Assembly (NCBI GenBank): GCA_035656495.1
Contig: DASRSL010000089.1
Location: 62,001 to 126,000, forward strand
DNA length: 64,000 nucleotides
Source: Roseiarcus sp035656495
Lineage (GTDB): Bacteria > Pseudomonadota > Alphaproteobacteria > Rhizobiales > Beijerinckiaceae
Direction: 5' to 3'
Position 1 is the first letter of the stretch, and each line of letters begins with the position of its first letter. Of this stretch, positions 26,515 to 34,613 are shown piece after piece. Made by a program: the position numbers and the translations under genes. The notes under the pieces are model-generated. The model had not been told where the DNA came from, searched no databases, and saw only the letters and a list, made by a program, of their open reading frames with translations.

Positions 26515-27888
26515 TCACGCGGCCTTGCCGATTTGCGCCGCCTTCAGGGGCAACCAGTCCTCCAGCCATCGCGTATGGACGAAGCCGCCTCGAACGTCCG
26601 CGTCATCGAGAAGCGCAAGGTGAAGCGCGCGGGTCGTCGCCAATCCTTCGATTGAGAGGTCCTGCAACGCGACGCGCAGCCGGTTGAGCGCCTCTTCCCG
26701 GGTGTCTCCGCTGACGATCAGCTTGCCTAGAAGGCTATCGTAAAAGGGCGGCACGACATAGCCCTCATACAGCATCGTGTCGAAGCGCACCCCCTCGCCC
26801 TCCGGAGCGCGATAGCTCGCGACGCGACCTGGCGCCGGCATGAACCCCCTGCTGGGGTCCTCGGCATTGATGCGAATTTCGATCGCATGGCCGCGAAAGG
26901 CGATGTCGCTTTGGCGGTATTCGAGCGGCTCTCCCCCGGCGATACGAAGCATCGACTGAACGAGGTCGACGCCGGCGACCATCTCGGTCACGGGATGCTC
27001 GACCTGGATGCGGGTGTTCATCTCGATGAAATAAAAGTCGCCGCTTGTCGGATCATAGAGGTATTCGAGGGTGCCAGCGCCGCGATAGCCAACGCTTTTG
27101 GCGAGCCGCACGGCGGAGGCGCATACCGCTTCGCGCCCTTCGGGCGAAAGGCAAATCGCAGGCGCTTCCTCCCAAACCTTCTGGCGGCGGCGTTGCAGCG
27201 AACACTCGCGTTCGTAGAGATGGATGACTGTCTCTCCGTCCCCCAGGACCTGAACCTCGATGTGACGAGCTCGCGGCACGAATCGCTCGAGATAAAGGCC
27301 GCCGTCGCCGAACGCGGCCAGCGCCTCGGCGCTTGCCTGTGGGACCTGGGCTTCGAGCTCAGCGGAAGTCTCCGCTATGCGGATGCCGCGGCCCCCGCCG
27401 CCGGCCGCGGCCTTGATCATCACAGGATAGCCAATCTCCTCGGCGGATTGCCGCGCCGCGCCCACGCTTTCGACGCGCCCATCGGAGCCGGGCACGGTCG
27501 GGACGCCCGCGTGCGCCGCGATCTCGCGCGCCGCCGCCTTGTCGCCCATGGCGCGGATGGTCTCAGGGCTCGGTCCGACGAACACGAGCCCGGCGCTTTC
27601 GACCATTGCGGCGAAGTCGGCGTTCTCCGACAAAAAGCCGTAGCCGGGGTGGACAGCATCGGCGCCGCTCGCGACCGCGGCGGCCACCACCGCCTCCTTG
27701 TTCAGGTACGACTTGGCCGCGTGCGGCGGGCCGATCTCGGCGACCGCGTCCGCCATTCGCGCTGCGAGCATATCCCTGTCGGCGGCGCTGACCGCCTGGA
27801 TCGTGCGAATGTCGAGCGCCTTCGCCGCGCGTATGATGCGAACGGCGATTTCCCCGCGATTGGCGACGAACAGCGTCCTGATCGGCAT
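26515..27888 (-). CDS. Biotin carboxylase subunit (AccC-like)
   Basis: The 457-residue ATP-grasp enzyme uses ATP and bicarbonate to carboxylate biotin. It has RTLFVANRGEIAVRIIRAA at the start, the glycine-rich AAAGGGGRGIRI loop, ECSLQRRRQKVWEEAPA, and EMNTRIQVEHPVTEMVAGVDLV. ATG 27888 begins 7 bases after the BCCP stop; a TTG at 27906 would overlap it and is less likely. Because it lies among PxpA, PxpB and PxpC genes and beside its own tiny BCCP, it is probably not the housekeeping acetyl-CoA carboxylase subunit despite strong similarity. Confidence 0.92.
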   Translation of the reverse strand: MPIRTLFVANRGEIAVRIIRAAKALDIRTIQAVSAADRDMLAARMADAVAEIGPPHAAKSYLNKEAVVAAAVASGADAVHPGYGFLSENADFAAMVESAGLVFVGPSPETIRAMGDKAAAREIAAHAGVPTVPGSDGRVESVGAARQSAEEIGYPVMIKAAAGGGGRGIRIAETSAELEAQVPQASAEALAAFGDGGLYLERFVPRARHIEVQVLGDGETVIHLYERECSLQRRRQKVWEEAPAICLSPEGREAVCASAVRLAKSVGYRGAGTLEYLYDPTSGDFYFIEMNTRIQVEHPVTEMVAGVDLVQSMLRIAGGEPLEYRQSDIAFRGHAIEIRINAEDPSRGFMPAPGRVASYRAPEGEGVRFDTMLYEGYVVPPFYDSLLGKLIVSGDTREEALNRLRVALQDLSIEGLATTRALHLALLDDADVRGGFVHTRWLEDWLPLKAAQIGKAA

Positions 27889-27895
27889 CGTGGGC

Positions 27896-28138
27896 TCAAA
27901 CGTCAAGGTCGTAGAGCGGCTGGCCGGCCATCACCGGATCCTCGTTCTCGACATGGAAGGCCAGGAGCCGCCCGGCCGCCTCCGCGACAACCGGCGTGAA
28001 GGTCTTCATCACTTCGATGAGCCCCACCGTGTCGCCGACCGCAACATTGTCGCCCTCTCCCTTGAACGGCGGCTGATCCGGAGTGGGCTTGCGAAAGAAA
28101 GTGCCCGGAATTGGGGCCTCGAACGTTTTGCTCGCCAT
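27896..28138 (-). CDS. Minimal biotin carboxyl carrier protein
   Basis: This 80-residue protein consists only of a biotinyl domain; the biotin-accepting Lys 45 sits in IEVMKTFTPV, flanked by the usual hammerhead glycines. AccB proteins are about 150 to 160 residues with an N-terminal region and a Pro/Ala linker; both are missing here. It lies between pxpA and the biotin carboxylase gene, so it probably carries carboxybiotin between that carboxylase and the PxpB/PxpC carboxyltransferase. Confidence 0.9.
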   Translation of the reverse strand: MASKTFEAPIPGTFFRKPTPDQPPFKGEGDNVAVGDTVGLIEVMKTFTPVVAEAAGRLLAFHVENEDPVMAGQPLYDLDV

Positions 28139-28163
28139 TTTGAGATCGTCCCCGGCAGAAAGG

Positions 28164-28910
28164 TCAATGCTTTGCCGAACGAGGCTTGATAAACCCCTCG
28201 CTCACCAGCCGGTCATGGACGGCCTGCGCGACAAGATGAGCGCCCGGCGTGTCCGAATGCACGCAAATCGTGTCCGCGCCAACCTTGATGTCCTTGCCTC
28301 CGACGGAACGCGTCACGCCGTCACGGAGTGCGCGGACGGCGCGGTCGGAAGCTTCGCCCGGATCGACGGCTTCGTGTTCGCGGGTGATGATAAGTCGGCC
28401 GTCGTCGGCGTAGTCCAAGTCGACATAGTACTCGGCCAGGAACCGATGACCGCGAGCCGTATAGACTCTCTCATGCTCCGTTGCGATCATCCCGAGCAGA
28501 GGCGCCTTGAACACGTCCGCGGCGTCGCAAACCGCATGCGCCACTTCGGGATCCCGTGCGGCCATGCCATAAAGAGAGCCATGCGGCTTGATGTGGTGGA
28601 GCGACATGCCTTCGGCCTGGAGAAACCCTTTCAGCGCGCCGATCTGATAGATGAGGCAGTTGGCGAGCTCGTCCCGGCCGATCTTCATCTCTCGCCGCCC
28701 GAAGCCCTGGCGGTCCGGCAGCGACGGATGCGCCCCGACCTCGACGCCGTGCGCTCTCGCGAGTCGCACCGTGGCGCGCATGTGGTTGAAATCGGAGGCG
28801 TGGAACCCGCAGGCGACATTGGCAAGGTGGATGGCGGGCATGATGCGGCTGTCGTCGCCCAAGCGCCAAATCCCGTAACTCTCGCCCATGTCGCAGTTCA
28901 GGAGCGTCAT
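28164..28910 (-). CDS. pxpA: 5-oxoprolinase subunit PxpA (LamB/YcsF family)
   Basis: The 248-residue protein opens with LLNCDMGESYGIW and has ANVACGFHASDF, VGAHPSLPDRQGFGRREM and IKPHGSLYGMA, all hallmarks of LamB/YcsF. In E. coli PxpA works with PxpB and PxpC to open 5-oxoproline with ATP. ATG 28910 is preferred over 28937 because the conserved region starts directly after it. It is the first gene of the pxpA-BCCP-biotin carboxylase-pxpB-pxpC-transporter operon and is divergent from the cupin gene. Confidence 0.9.
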   Translation of the reverse strand: MTLLNCDMGESYGIWRLGDDSRIMPAIHLANVACGFHASDFNHMRATVRLARAHGVEVGAHPSLPDRQGFGRREMKIGRDELANCLIYQIGALKGFLQAEGMSLHHIKPHGSLYGMAARDPEVAHAVCDAADVFKAPLLGMIATEHERVYTARGHRFLAEYYVDLDYADDGRLIITREHEAVDPGEASDRAVRALRDGVTRSVGGKDIKVGADTICVHSDTPGAHLVAQAVHDRLVSEGFIKPRSAKH

Positions 28911-29027
28911 CGACCTCTCCAAGTTATCGCCATTCACGGTTGCAAACGCGCAGAACCTTGTAAAGCCGGGAAATTATCATGAGTATCATGGACAACGTTG
29001 GCTGAACCATCCTGGAGGGCAAATCAG
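28911..29027. promoter_or_regulatory. Divergent promoter region between pxpA and the cupin gene
   Basis: The 117-base spacer must hold promoters for both directions. At 28978-28990 it contains the symmetric sequence CATGA-gta-TCATG, a possible regulator site. It does not match the 22-bp palindrome at 15608. No clear -35/-10 pair was assigned. Confidence 0.35.
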
Positions 29028-29702
29028 ATGCCATCGAGACAGAAAGCCGAGGCCTTGGTCCGCATCGAGGAGCCTCACGTGCGGGTCACTGAATATCGAT
29101 TTCAGCCCGGCGCCGAAACCGGCTGGCACCGCCACATGGCGGACTATGTCGTCGTCCCGCTCCTGGACGGCGAACTCATGCTGGAGGAGCCCGGAGGCGG
29201 CGCCAGGACGGCGCGCCTCGGCAAGCATTCGCCCTATGCGCGGCGGGAGGGCGTCGAGCACAACGTGATCAACGCCAACCCCTATCCCTTTTCCTTCATC
29301 GAAGTCGAGCATCTGAAAGACGGCTTCGACGCCAGGCGCAAGACCATGCTCGACCGCTTCGTCGCCGCCTGGAACGTCCACGACCTCGAGGGAATCATGG
29401 CCTCGATGACCGACGACTGCGTCTTCTGGTCGTCAGCCGGCGCATATCCGCAAGGCGGCGTCTTCGAGGGACGGGGAGCAGTCGCCGACGCCTTCGCCGC
29501 CATCTTCAAAAGCTTTCCCGATGCCGCGTGGACAGAGAGCCGGACGACCCTTTTCGGCTCGCGCGCCTTGTGGGAATGGACCTTTGTCGGAACGTCGCTG
29601 GACGGGAAGACGACGCGGGTGCTCGGCGTCGATATCCTGGAGCTGGCCGAAGACCTGGTTCAGCGGAAAAACTCGTTCCGAAAGACAAAGACAGAGTTGT
29701 AG
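29028..29702 (+). CDS. Cupin plus SnoaL-like two-domain protein
   Basis: The 224-residue protein has an N-terminal cupin domain (about residues 10 to 100). PGAETGWHRHMADYVVVPLLDGEL holds the metal-binding His pair and REGVEHNVIN the second motif. A SnoaL/NTF2-like domain follows (about 105 to 210: MLDRFVAAWNVHDLEGIMASMTDDCVF), a fold used by isomerases and small hydrolases. ATG 29028 has GGAGG upstream. It is divergent from pxpA. The function is unknown; a small-molecule enzyme or binding role in the adjacent pathway is possible. Confidence 0.8.
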   Translation: MPSRQKAEALVRIEEPHVRVTEYRFQPGAETGWHRHMADYVVVPLLDGELMLEEPGGGARTARLGKHSPYARREGVEHNVINANPYPFSFIEVEHLKDGFDARRKTMLDRFVAAWNVHDLEGIMASMTDDCVFWSSAGAYPQGGVFEGRGAVADAFAAIFKSFPDAAWTESRTTLFGSRALWEWTFVGTSLDGKTTRVLGVDILELAEDLVQRKNSFRKTKTEL

Positions 29703-29785
29703 GCGATCGGATCGCCGTTGGGTGAAATCATGGCCCGGCCGCCGGGCTCGGGCATGGCGCACATCGACACGAGGAGACGAGACGC

Positions 29786-29870
29786 CAACATCCTCGCCGA
29801 GCGCGTTGCATCCAAGCTGAAGGCCGAAACGCGTACAGTCCATTCCCAATCCTAATAACGAGGCTGGGAA
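29786..29870 (+). repeat. Imperfect hairpin repeat, left copy
   Basis: This stretch resembles 31932-32009: both read CTCGCC..., AAGGCCGAA, and end in a stem-loop, here TTCCCAATCCT ... AGGCTGGGAA, followed by an A-rich tract. The block before the hairpin looks protein-coding in both copies (similar residues A-K-x-K-A-E), but neither copy has a complete gene. The two copies bracket the TIGR03118-type gene and the DoxX relic. Confidence 0.45.
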
Positions 29871-29947
29871 CGTCGAAAAAAACAATTACTCAAAGGTTTA
29901 GTTTCGAACTGGCGCGGTGAAGAGTGCCGCCGAAAAACTCCTTCGTA

Positions 29948-30112
29948 GCGGTGAAAGAGAGCAGCAGCGGCGGCTCCTCGTTGATGAAGGGCAGATGCGG
30001 CGGGAAGCCAAACAACTTGCCTGTGCCGTCTTCGAGGAAGAGAAGTCCGGTCATGATTCGCAGCAGGGACAGCAGCGGTCCCGCCCATGACCGGGGGAAT
30101 GGTGAAGCCCAT
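29948..30112 (-). pseudogene. DoxX family membrane protein, frameshifted and truncated relic
   Basis: MGFTIPP in one frame (from 30112) continues as SWAGPLLSLLRIMTGLLFLEDGTGKLFGFP in the next, after a frameshift near 30090. This is the typical start of a DoxX protein of ~130 to 150 residues. Similarity stops around PPLLLSFT (about 29950), so only the first third remains. The DoxX protein would be a small integral membrane protein; the relic cannot make it. It lies in a stretch with other decayed sequences. Confidence 0.65.
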
Positions 30113-30428
30113 GGTTGCGCCTCCGAGAGCGTTCCGCCGCATGAACGTATTCTGTCGGGAACCGTTCCGCCGGAGGATTTGTCGCGGAATGGGACGACGG
30201 CCGCAGTCGGCGCGCGTCGCCGTGACCCGGCTTCCGAGAGGGCGTCGGCCGTGCAAACCGTCCCCGCCGAATAGCCCGCAGCGCCCGGCCTAAGTAATTT
30301 CCCCAATTGCGCGCCGACGGCGGATCATGGAGGATCGCCGCGGGAAACGAAACTCCGCGTCGAACAAGACTCGTTGAATCTCCGCCCGGCGCGGCCTCCG
30401 GGCGGTCGTTCGGGTAACTGCGGGCGCC

Positions 30429-30500
30429 CGACCATCGCCGTCCGCCGCTCGACCATCGCCGTCCGCCGCTCGACCATCGCCGGCCACCGCTCAACCATCG
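30429..30500 (+). repeat. 21-bp tandem repeat, about 3.4 copies
   Basis: The unit begins CGACCATCGCCGTCCGCC. Units at 30429-30449 and 30450-30470 are identical, the third (30471-30491) differs at a few bases, and a partial fourth follows to 30500. The array lies just upstream of the ribosome site of the TIGR03118-type gene and could arise by slippage; it has no CRISPR-like spacers. Confidence 0.75.
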
Positions 30501-30530
30501 TGATCAGTGCAGCATCATGGAGGATACGCC

Positions 30531-31742
30531 ATGTATGACAATTCCGCGCTGTATGGCAATTCCGGGCTGTATGACAATTCCGCGCTGTCCGCTTATGACC
30601 TGTTGTCCGGCGGCGTCGCCGACCCGAGCACGTATGTTCAGACGGATCTGGTCTCGAACGTCTCCGGACTCGCTGAGAAAACCGACCCGAACCTGATCAA
30701 TCCTTGGGGCGTTTCGTTCATCACCTCGCCGTTCAGCAGCCCCTTCTGGGTCTCGAACCAGGGCACGAGCACGTCCACCCTCTATGCAGTGACCGATAGC
30801 ACACACGTCGCCAAAGTGCCTCTCACGGTGGACGTCCCGACTACCGCGAGCGGACCCCAGGGCCCCACGGGACAGATCTCCAACACCAACGCTTCATCGT
30901 TCATCCTGAGCGACGGCACAAACGCCAACTTCATCTTCGCCAATCTCAACGGGACGATCTCCGCCTGGAACGGCGGCCTTGGGACGACCGCCGAAGTCGA
31001 AGTGACGACGCCGGGCGCCGTCTATACCGGATTGGCGATCAACGAGGCGCATACGAGGCTCTACGCCGCCAACGACAGCGCCGGGACCATCGACGTCTTC
31101 AACAGTTCCTTCAAACCGGTCAGTCTTGGCGATCATGCGTTTCAAACGCCGGAGGCGATCGCGAAGCGCGACCTCGTCCCCTTCAACGTGACGGACATCG
31201 GCGCCAATGTCTATGTGACCTATGCGCCTGAGGGGCCTACGGCGCAGACAAAAGCCGGCCTGGGCGACGGGGCGGTGGCCGTTTTCAACGAGAGAGGCCA
31301 GCTGGAGCCGTTTTCTGTGCTGCTGGGTGGTCCCCACGACCCGCTCGCCTCGCCATGGGGCATCGCTGTCGCCCCGAGCGATTGGGGCCGGTTTGGCGGC
31401 GACCTGCTGGTCGGCAATTTCAGCTACGCCCACAGCGAAATCAACGCCTTCAATTTCGAGACCGGAAAGTTCGAAGGCACGATCCCGATCTTCGCCGGCT
31501 CCGGACAGCTCCCGGGCGGCCTCTGGGACCTGACTTTCGGGGGCGGCGGCAGCAACGGCAGCCCGAACACCCTCTACTTCACCGACGGAATCAATGGTCA
31601 GACGGGGGGGCTGTTCGGCGCGATCACGAGCGAGCCCCTGTTCTCGGCGTCGTCGCGTGACGGAAGCGCCGGCGGGATGAGCTATGCCGGGGCTATCGGC
31701 CACGCCGGGTCTGGGTGTGGATCGTCTGGGTCTGGGTCGTAA
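30531..31742 (+). CDS. TIGR03118-type beta-propeller-like protein
   Basis: The 403-residue protein matches the uncharacterised TIGR03118 family: PNLINPWGVSF near residue 60, PFWVSNQGTSTSTLY, YTGLAIN---RLYAAND, VYVTYA, FGGDLLVGNFSYAHSEINAF, and LTFGGGG-----NTLYFTDGINGQTGGLFG near the end. Repeated short strands suggest a propeller. ATG 30531 has GGAGGA 6 bases upstream. No signal peptide is seen; the N-terminus is instead a repetitive YDNSALYGNSGLYDNSAL stretch, and the C-terminus ends in a Gly/Ser tail. The function is unknown. Confidence 0.82.
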   Translation: MYDNSALYGNSGLYDNSALSAYDLLSGGVADPSTYVQTDLVSNVSGLAEKTDPNLINPWGVSFITSPFSSPFWVSNQGTSTSTLYAVTDSTHVAKVPLTVDVPTTASGPQGPTGQISNTNASSFILSDGTNANFIFANLNGTISAWNGGLGTTAEVEVTTPGAVYTGLAINEAHTRLYAANDSAGTIDVFNSSFKPVSLGDHAFQTPEAIAKRDLVPFNVTDIGANVYVTYAPEGPTAQTKAGLGDGAVAVFNERGQLEPFSVLLGGPHDPLASPWGIAVAPSDWGRFGGDLLVGNFSYAHSEINAFNFETGKFEGTIPIFAGSGQLPGGLWDLTFGGGGSNGSPNTLYFTDGINGQTGGLFGAITSEPLFSASSRDGSAGGMSYAGAIGHAGSGCGSSGSGS

Positions 31743-32053
31743 TGTCGGTGCGCCTCGGCTTTTCGCGGTTACAAATGCCGGTCCTACGACGCGGCAAGCT
31801 CGCGTTCCGAAGTCGGCAAATTTTGCAGTGCCGGCGGCCCGATGGCCATTTCGGGGCGCAGTGGCCTCACAATGACTCAGGGAAGGCCGCAGAGCGGGTT
31901 TCGTGGTCTTTGGCCGCCGCAATGCTGACGCGCTCGCCGCGAGGGCTGCGGCGAAGATCAAGGCCGAATCGGGAACACTCTATTCCCAACCTGATAACAA
32001 GGTTGGGAAGGAAAAGCAAAACCATCCGCAATAACAAAAAGTTAAAAACTAGC
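31743..32053. other. Intergenic stretch between TIGR03118-type gene and tRNA-Leu
   Basis: About 310 bases without a supported gene. It ends in the right-hand hairpin repeat and a T-rich minus-strand tract that probably ends tRNA-Leu transcription. Confidence 0.55.
31932..32009 (+). repeat. Imperfect hairpin repeat, right copy
   Basis: Second copy of the element at 29786. It ends in a perfect 10-bp stem, TTCCCAACCT and AGGTTGGGAA, around a 7-base loop (GATAACA), followed by an A-rich tract. Confidence 0.45.
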
Positions 32054-32140
32054 TGGTGCGGTCAAGAGGACTCGAACCTCCACTCCGGTTAAAGAACTAG
32101 CACCTCAAGCTAGCGCGTCTACCACTTCCGCCATGACCGC
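32054..32140 (-). tRNA. tRNA-Leu (anticodon GAG)
   Basis: Read on the minus strand, the 87-base sequence begins GCGGTCATGG, has the D-arm GTGGTAGACGCG, an anticodon arm CTAG-CTTGAGG-TGCTAG giving GAG, a long variable arm as expected for a class II tRNA, the T-arm GGTTCGAGTCC, and an encoded CCA end. The 7-bp acceptor stem GCGGTCA pairs with TGACCGC. A minus-strand TTTTTAACTTTTTG tract just downstream is a likely terminator. Confidence 0.95.
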
Positions 32141-32238
32141 ACATGGGGCTTCGCGCCTCGAGGGCGCGAACCGAAGGCGCGTCGTCTAACAAATCGCCTT
32201 AAGCGTGACAAGCGCGTCTTGGCGTCGCCGCAGCGCCT

Positions 32239-33547
32239 TCAGTCGAAGGCGCCATGGCGCGTCTCGCGCATGCTGAGCACCGCCAGGAAACTGACGACCG
32301 CGGCTGCGGCGATGTAATAGCCGACCCAGGCGACGCCGCCTCGCGCCTCGAGAATCTGGGCGAGCGAGGGCGCCAGCGAGGCGCCGAGAATGCCGCCGAG
32401 ATTATACGTGCTCGCGGCGCCAGTATAGCGCAGCGGCGTCGGGAACAGTTCCGGGAGCAGCGCGCCGAGCGGCGCGAAAGTGAGCCCCATGACGCCGAGC
32501 GCGACGGCGAGAAAGGCGAGGGTCCCGCCCTCGCCTTGCGCCAGAAGCGCCGGCATCGCCAGGCCGACCGCGAAGGCCGCGATGGCGGCGGCGAGCAGCA
32601 CGGGCCGCCGGCCGATCCGGTCGGCGAGCGCCGCCGAGACCGGCGTCGCGACGGCCATCAAGACGATCGCGACGCACAGCATCTCGAGAAAGCGCACGCG
32701 GGGAATGCCGAGCGCCTGGACGCCGTAGCCGAGCGTGTAGACCGTCGCGATATAGAACAGGGCGTAGCAGACGACGATCGACAGCGAGCCCTGGATAAGG
32801 GGCCGGAGATGGCTCCTGAGGACCCGCCCACAGCGGCGCGGCGACCCGCTTGTCGTGGGCGAGCGCCGCCTTGAAGGCCGGCGTCTCTTCCAGCGAGATC
32901 CGCACATAAAGACCGATCGCCACCAAGACGGCGCTCATCAGGAAGGGAACGCGCCAGGCCCAGTCGACGAAGGCCTTTTCGCCGAACGCGATGATGAGGA
33001 AAAGAAAGAGACCAGTGGCGATGAAGAAGCCGATCGGCGGCCCGAGCTGGGGGAACATGCCGAACCAGGCGCGCCTGCCGTCGGGCGCGTTTTCGACCGC
33101 GATCAGGGCCGCGCCGCCCCATTCGCCGCCGAGGCCGACGCCCTGGAGGAAGCGCAGGATCGCGAGCAGCCACGCCGCGAGGACGCCGGCGGTCGCGTAG
33201 CCAGGCAGGGCGCCGATCAGGGTGGTCGCCAGGCCCATCGTCAGCATGGTGGCGACGAGGGTCGACTTTCGGCCGACCCGGTCGCCGAAATGGCCGAACA
33301 GGAACGAGCCGACCGGCCGCGCGAGAAAGGCGATGCCGAAGGTCAGATAGGCGTTGAGAGTCTGGGTCTCCGGCGCCGATTTTGGGAAGAACATGGCGCC
33401 GAACACCAGCGCCGCCGCCGTGCCGAAAATGTAGAAATCGTAGAACTCGATGGTGGTGCCGATGAGGCTCGCGAGCACGATCTTGGCCGTACCGGCGCGC
33501 CCAATCTCGCTCGCCGCCATTCCTCCCCTCATCTTCCACTCTTTCAT
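32239..33547 (-). pseudogene. MFS transporter of the MHS (metabolite:H+ symporter) type, frameshifted
   Basis: The upstream part (to about 32830) carries LASLIGTTIEFYDFYIFGTAAAL and FGHFGDRVGRK, the hallmark of ProP/KgtP/ShiA-like symporters. The downstream part, in another frame, holds the last six membrane segments, with ALADRIGRRPVLL. A single-base change near 32825 (around KRVAAPLW / VLRSHLRPL) breaks the frame. Joined, the two parts give about 430 residues, the normal length. ATG 33520 is as good a start as 33547. It could be a real inactivating mutation or a sequencing error; both halves are otherwise intact. Confidence 0.8.
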
Positions 33548-33911
33548 TCGGGCGAGCCTCAGCCGAAAATTTCCCCAAGCCAGTCCAAGCTAATCCAAGC
33601 CGGACCAAGGAAACAGGCTTGGATTTTCTTGGTTTTCCTTGGATTTCTTCGTCCGATTCCGGACTTTTCAATGGGTTGCAAGCAAACCAAAGAAAAAATT
33701 CGTATCCATCGGCAAGGCTTGATTGGCGCTCGCCGCCGAGGGCCCCTTCGTGTCCCCCACCCAGTCCGCGGATGATCGCCAGGACGGCTTGATCGCAATC
33801 GCTTCGAGGCAGGCGAACAATTCGTCGGTCTCCTTTTGGAGCTTCAGCTACGGAACAAATGTAGAACATAATAGCGGCCCCGTCAAGAAGTTTTTGGTTT
33901 TGGTGTCGTTG
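33548..33911. other. Intergenic stretch upstream of the MHS-type transporter
   Basis: No gene is supported. It holds the TCCAAG-rich inverted repeat listed separately and should contain the transporter's promoter. Confidence 0.5.
33592..33625 (-). promoter_or_regulatory. Inverted repeat upstream of the MHS-type transporter
   Basis: AATCCAAGCC (33592-33601) and GGCTTGGATT (33616-33625) form a perfect 10-bp stem, and the flanks contain further TCCAAG/CTTGGA copies. It lies in the 5' leader of the transporter gene, so an operator or leader hairpin is possible. Confidence 0.4.
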
Positions 33912-33954
33912 GCACACGATATGTCCGGTTTAGGTAGCGCACGATCTGTCCGGT
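33912..33954 (+). mobile_element. Left end of an ISNCY-like insertion sequence (candidate)
   Basis: Two near-identical sites, GCACACGATATGTCCGGT (33912) and GCGCACGATCTGTCCGGT (33937), start 25 bases apart, just upstream of the transposase relic. Repeated end motifs like this are typical transposase-binding sites in IS termini. No matching right end was found. Confidence 0.5.
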
Positions 33955-33983
33955 AAGTCTGCCCCTTTTGAGGGGCGGGTTGG

Positions 33984-34569
33984 ATGCGCCGCACGGAAGC
34001 CCTTCAGGGTGTGCGCATGGCAGTGTTTTTGAACCTTTTGCACCGCTGGGAATCGGCGGAGCTCAATCAGGAGGAGGCGGCCGAACTGCTCGGGGGAGCG
34101 CATCGGCGGAAGCGCGAACGACGGCCGCTGCCGGGGATGATGCTGCATCAGGACGGGTCGCGCCACGCCTGGCTCGAGGGCCAGCCGCCGCTCGATCTGA
34201 TCGTGACGCTCGATGACGCGACCGGCGAGATCTATTCGGCGTTTCTACGGGCGCTGAAAGAGGTTTTCAAGACGCACGGGCTGCCGATCAGCCTCTACAC
34301 CGACCGAGGGGGGCATTACTTTTTCACCCCCGAGGCCGGCGGCGAGGTCGACCGCAATCGCCCGACGCAGGTCGCCCGCGCGCTCAAGCAGGTCGGGGTC
34401 GAGCATATCGGGGCTTACTCGCCGCAGGCCAGGGGACGTTCCGAGCGGATGTTTGGGACGCTCCAGGACCGGCTGGTCAACGAACTCAGGCTCGCCGGGA
34501 TCACGACGATCGAGGAGGCCAACGCCTTCATCCGCGACATCTATCTGCATGAGGCGACGGAGGGCGGGC
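33984..34569 (+). pseudogene. ISNCY-like transposase relic with internal deletions
   Basis: Pieces of a DDE transposase lie in one frame: an N-terminal HTH start (MAVFLNLLHRWESAELNQEEAAELLG), then LPGMMLHQDGSRHAWL and DLIVTLDDATGEIYSAFL, then LYTDRGGHYF and YSPQARGRSERMFGTLQDRL. Compared with full ISNCY transposases (~400+ residues), the linker after the HTH domain and the stretch between the first and second catalytic Asp are missing, and the C-terminus is cut at DIYLHEAT. The frame then runs into the Uma2 gene. It is not expected to transpose. Confidence 0.8.
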
Positions 34570-34613
34570 AGAGGCGTATGATGCCCCTGCAGTGGCACAA
34601 TTCGGATCAGGTC

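Noticed and set aside
26515..28138. Housekeeping acetyl-CoA carboxylase accB-accC
   Set aside because: The BCCP is only the biotinyl domain (80 residues), gene order is BCCP-BC among pxp genes, and no other fatty-acid genes are present.
30429..30500. Tandem repeats considered as a CRISPR array
   Set aside because: Units are directly adjacent with no unique spacers, and no cas gene is seen.
32054..33983. tRNA-Leu as an integration site for a genomic island
   Set aside because: No integrase gene and no direct repeat of the tRNA 3' end were found in the window.
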